Below, piece after piece: positions 50,734 to 51,095 of a stretch of DNA of 51,095 nt. Source of the DNA: Candidatus Agathobaculum intestinipullorum. GTDB lineage: Bacteria; Bacillota; Clostridia; Oscillospirales; Butyricicoccaceae. Under the pieces are notes generated by a model, which saw nothing but the letters and a program-made list of their open reading frames with translations, had not been told where the DNA came from and made no database searches. Position 1 is the stretch's first letter, and the number at the start of each line of letters is the position of its first letter. Both the position numbers and the translations under genes were made by a program. Location: the NCBI GenBank assembly GCA_019117485.1, contig DWZQ01000036.1, positions 1 through 51,095 of the forward strand, written 5' to 3'.

Positions 50734-51095
50734 ATGAACGGCGCACGACATCGCTTTGCCTTAGGGCTAACCTGCTTTTTTTTAATTTGCCTGACGGTAG
50801 TTTACCCCTTTTTGCTCTATACGCCAAACCAGTTTATCACTGGCTGGCGTGAGTGGTATATTGAAACCGCAATGGGGACGATGACCCATCAGTGGTTGGC
50901 GACGTGGTTTATTCCAAACGATATTATCGAAGAGGTTATGACCAAGCGGTATTTGCTCAATCAGAAGCAGCAGGGTGTCACAAGTTCGTGGGATGCTTCT
51001 TCTGATGTTATGCAGGCGGCTGCTACACCGGAAGAACAGTTTTACCAGACCTTCTCCGAGTTGGATCGGGAAAGCTTTGAGGCATACTTAAAAGA
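50734..51095 (+). CDS. Phosphodiester glycosidase family protein, N-terminal part (cut by window edge)
   Basis: The reading frame starts at 50734 (AAAGGAG upstream) and stays open for 120 codons to the window end. The N-terminus has one membrane segment (about 9-29, ending PFLLYTPNQ), then WYIETAMGTMTHQWLATWFIP and a polar region. This stretch resembles the leader of membrane-anchored phosphodiester glycosidase (NAGPA-like) proteins of Clostridia, but the catalytic domain would lie beyond the window, so the assignment is tentative. Confidence 0.6.
   Translation, partial: MNGARHRFALGLTCFFLICLTVVYPFLLYTPNQFITGWREWYIETAMGTMTHQWLATWFIPNDIIEEVMTKRYLLNQKQQGVTSSWDASSDVMQAAATPEEQFYQTFSELDRESFEAYLK

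Noticed and set aside
1-51095. CRISPR arrays, insertion sequences, integrases or prophage genes, including at the tRNA cluster.
   Set aside because: No regularly spaced repeats, transposase or integrase motifs were found, and no truncated tRNA copy (attachment-site duplicate) was seen.

Overview
The window is a gene-dense, moderately GC-rich bacterial chromosome segment. The gene order (OLE RNA-oapA-dxs-tlyA-nadK-argR-recN), a T-box leader, the YtrA-type GntR/ABC locus, S-layer-homology surface proteins, TTG/GTG starts with strong GGAGG sites and TTGACA/TATAAT promoters all point to a Firmicute. A gut-type Clostridia member (Oscillospirales-like) is my best guess; the SLH-fused serpin and the insertion-lacking ProRS fit that, but the placement is inference. 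I see no phage, insertion sequence or CRISPR array. The segment looks like core chromosome with small accessory surface and regulatory genes.

Region 1 (1-8.4 kb). An OLE (ornate, large, extremophilic) noncoding RNA fills the first ~660 bases. Nine bases at its 5' end pair with nine bases near position 655, so it seems to be present nearly whole. It is followed by oapA, which encodes its membrane partner, and by dxs, tlyA, nadK, argR and recN, the classic OLE neighbourhood. tyrS follows and ends in a bidirectional terminator shared with convergent trxA. Region 2 (8.4-16.2 kb): divergent trxA/apbE with a TGTGAC palindrome between them; an apbE-NusG_II-Gx-transporter flavin/electron-transfer module; a repetitive lipoprotein; gltX and glnS; and convergent rarA.

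Region 3 (16.2-24 kb): an ECF sigma factor with a DUF4179-like membrane partner, a small membrane protein, and divergent PPi-type phosphofructokinase and class II aldolase genes whose promoters share one element. Then a yerC-methyltransferase-hslO operon and four tRNA genes (Asp, Phe, Gly, Cys) behind one consensus promoter. Region 4 (24-35 kb): a two-component system; a self-regulated GntR-ABC transporter operon ending in a 49-residue zinc-ribbon protein; tspO; a class I amidotransferase-like hydrolase; a Na/Pi cotransporter; a TetR regulator; a MATE transporter with a 5' leader hairpin; and a YcxB-like protein.

Region 5 (35-51 kb): a secreted SLH-serpin, a T-box-controlled thrS whose product lacks the TGS domain, a second SLH protein, a compact proS, an MscS channel, a sirtuin, a nitroreductase, a YbiT/YkpA-type ABC-F protein with a degenerate second ATP site, small membrane and zinc-finger proteins, an ArsP_2-type metal permease, a DEAD-box helicase with a long basic tail, and the start of a probable phosphodiester glycosidase gene cut by the window edge. 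Five aminoacyl-tRNA synthetases occur here, including a direct GlnRS beside GluRS. The strongest candidate for an unusual biological system is the OLE RNA/OapA ribonucleoprotein locus at the left end.
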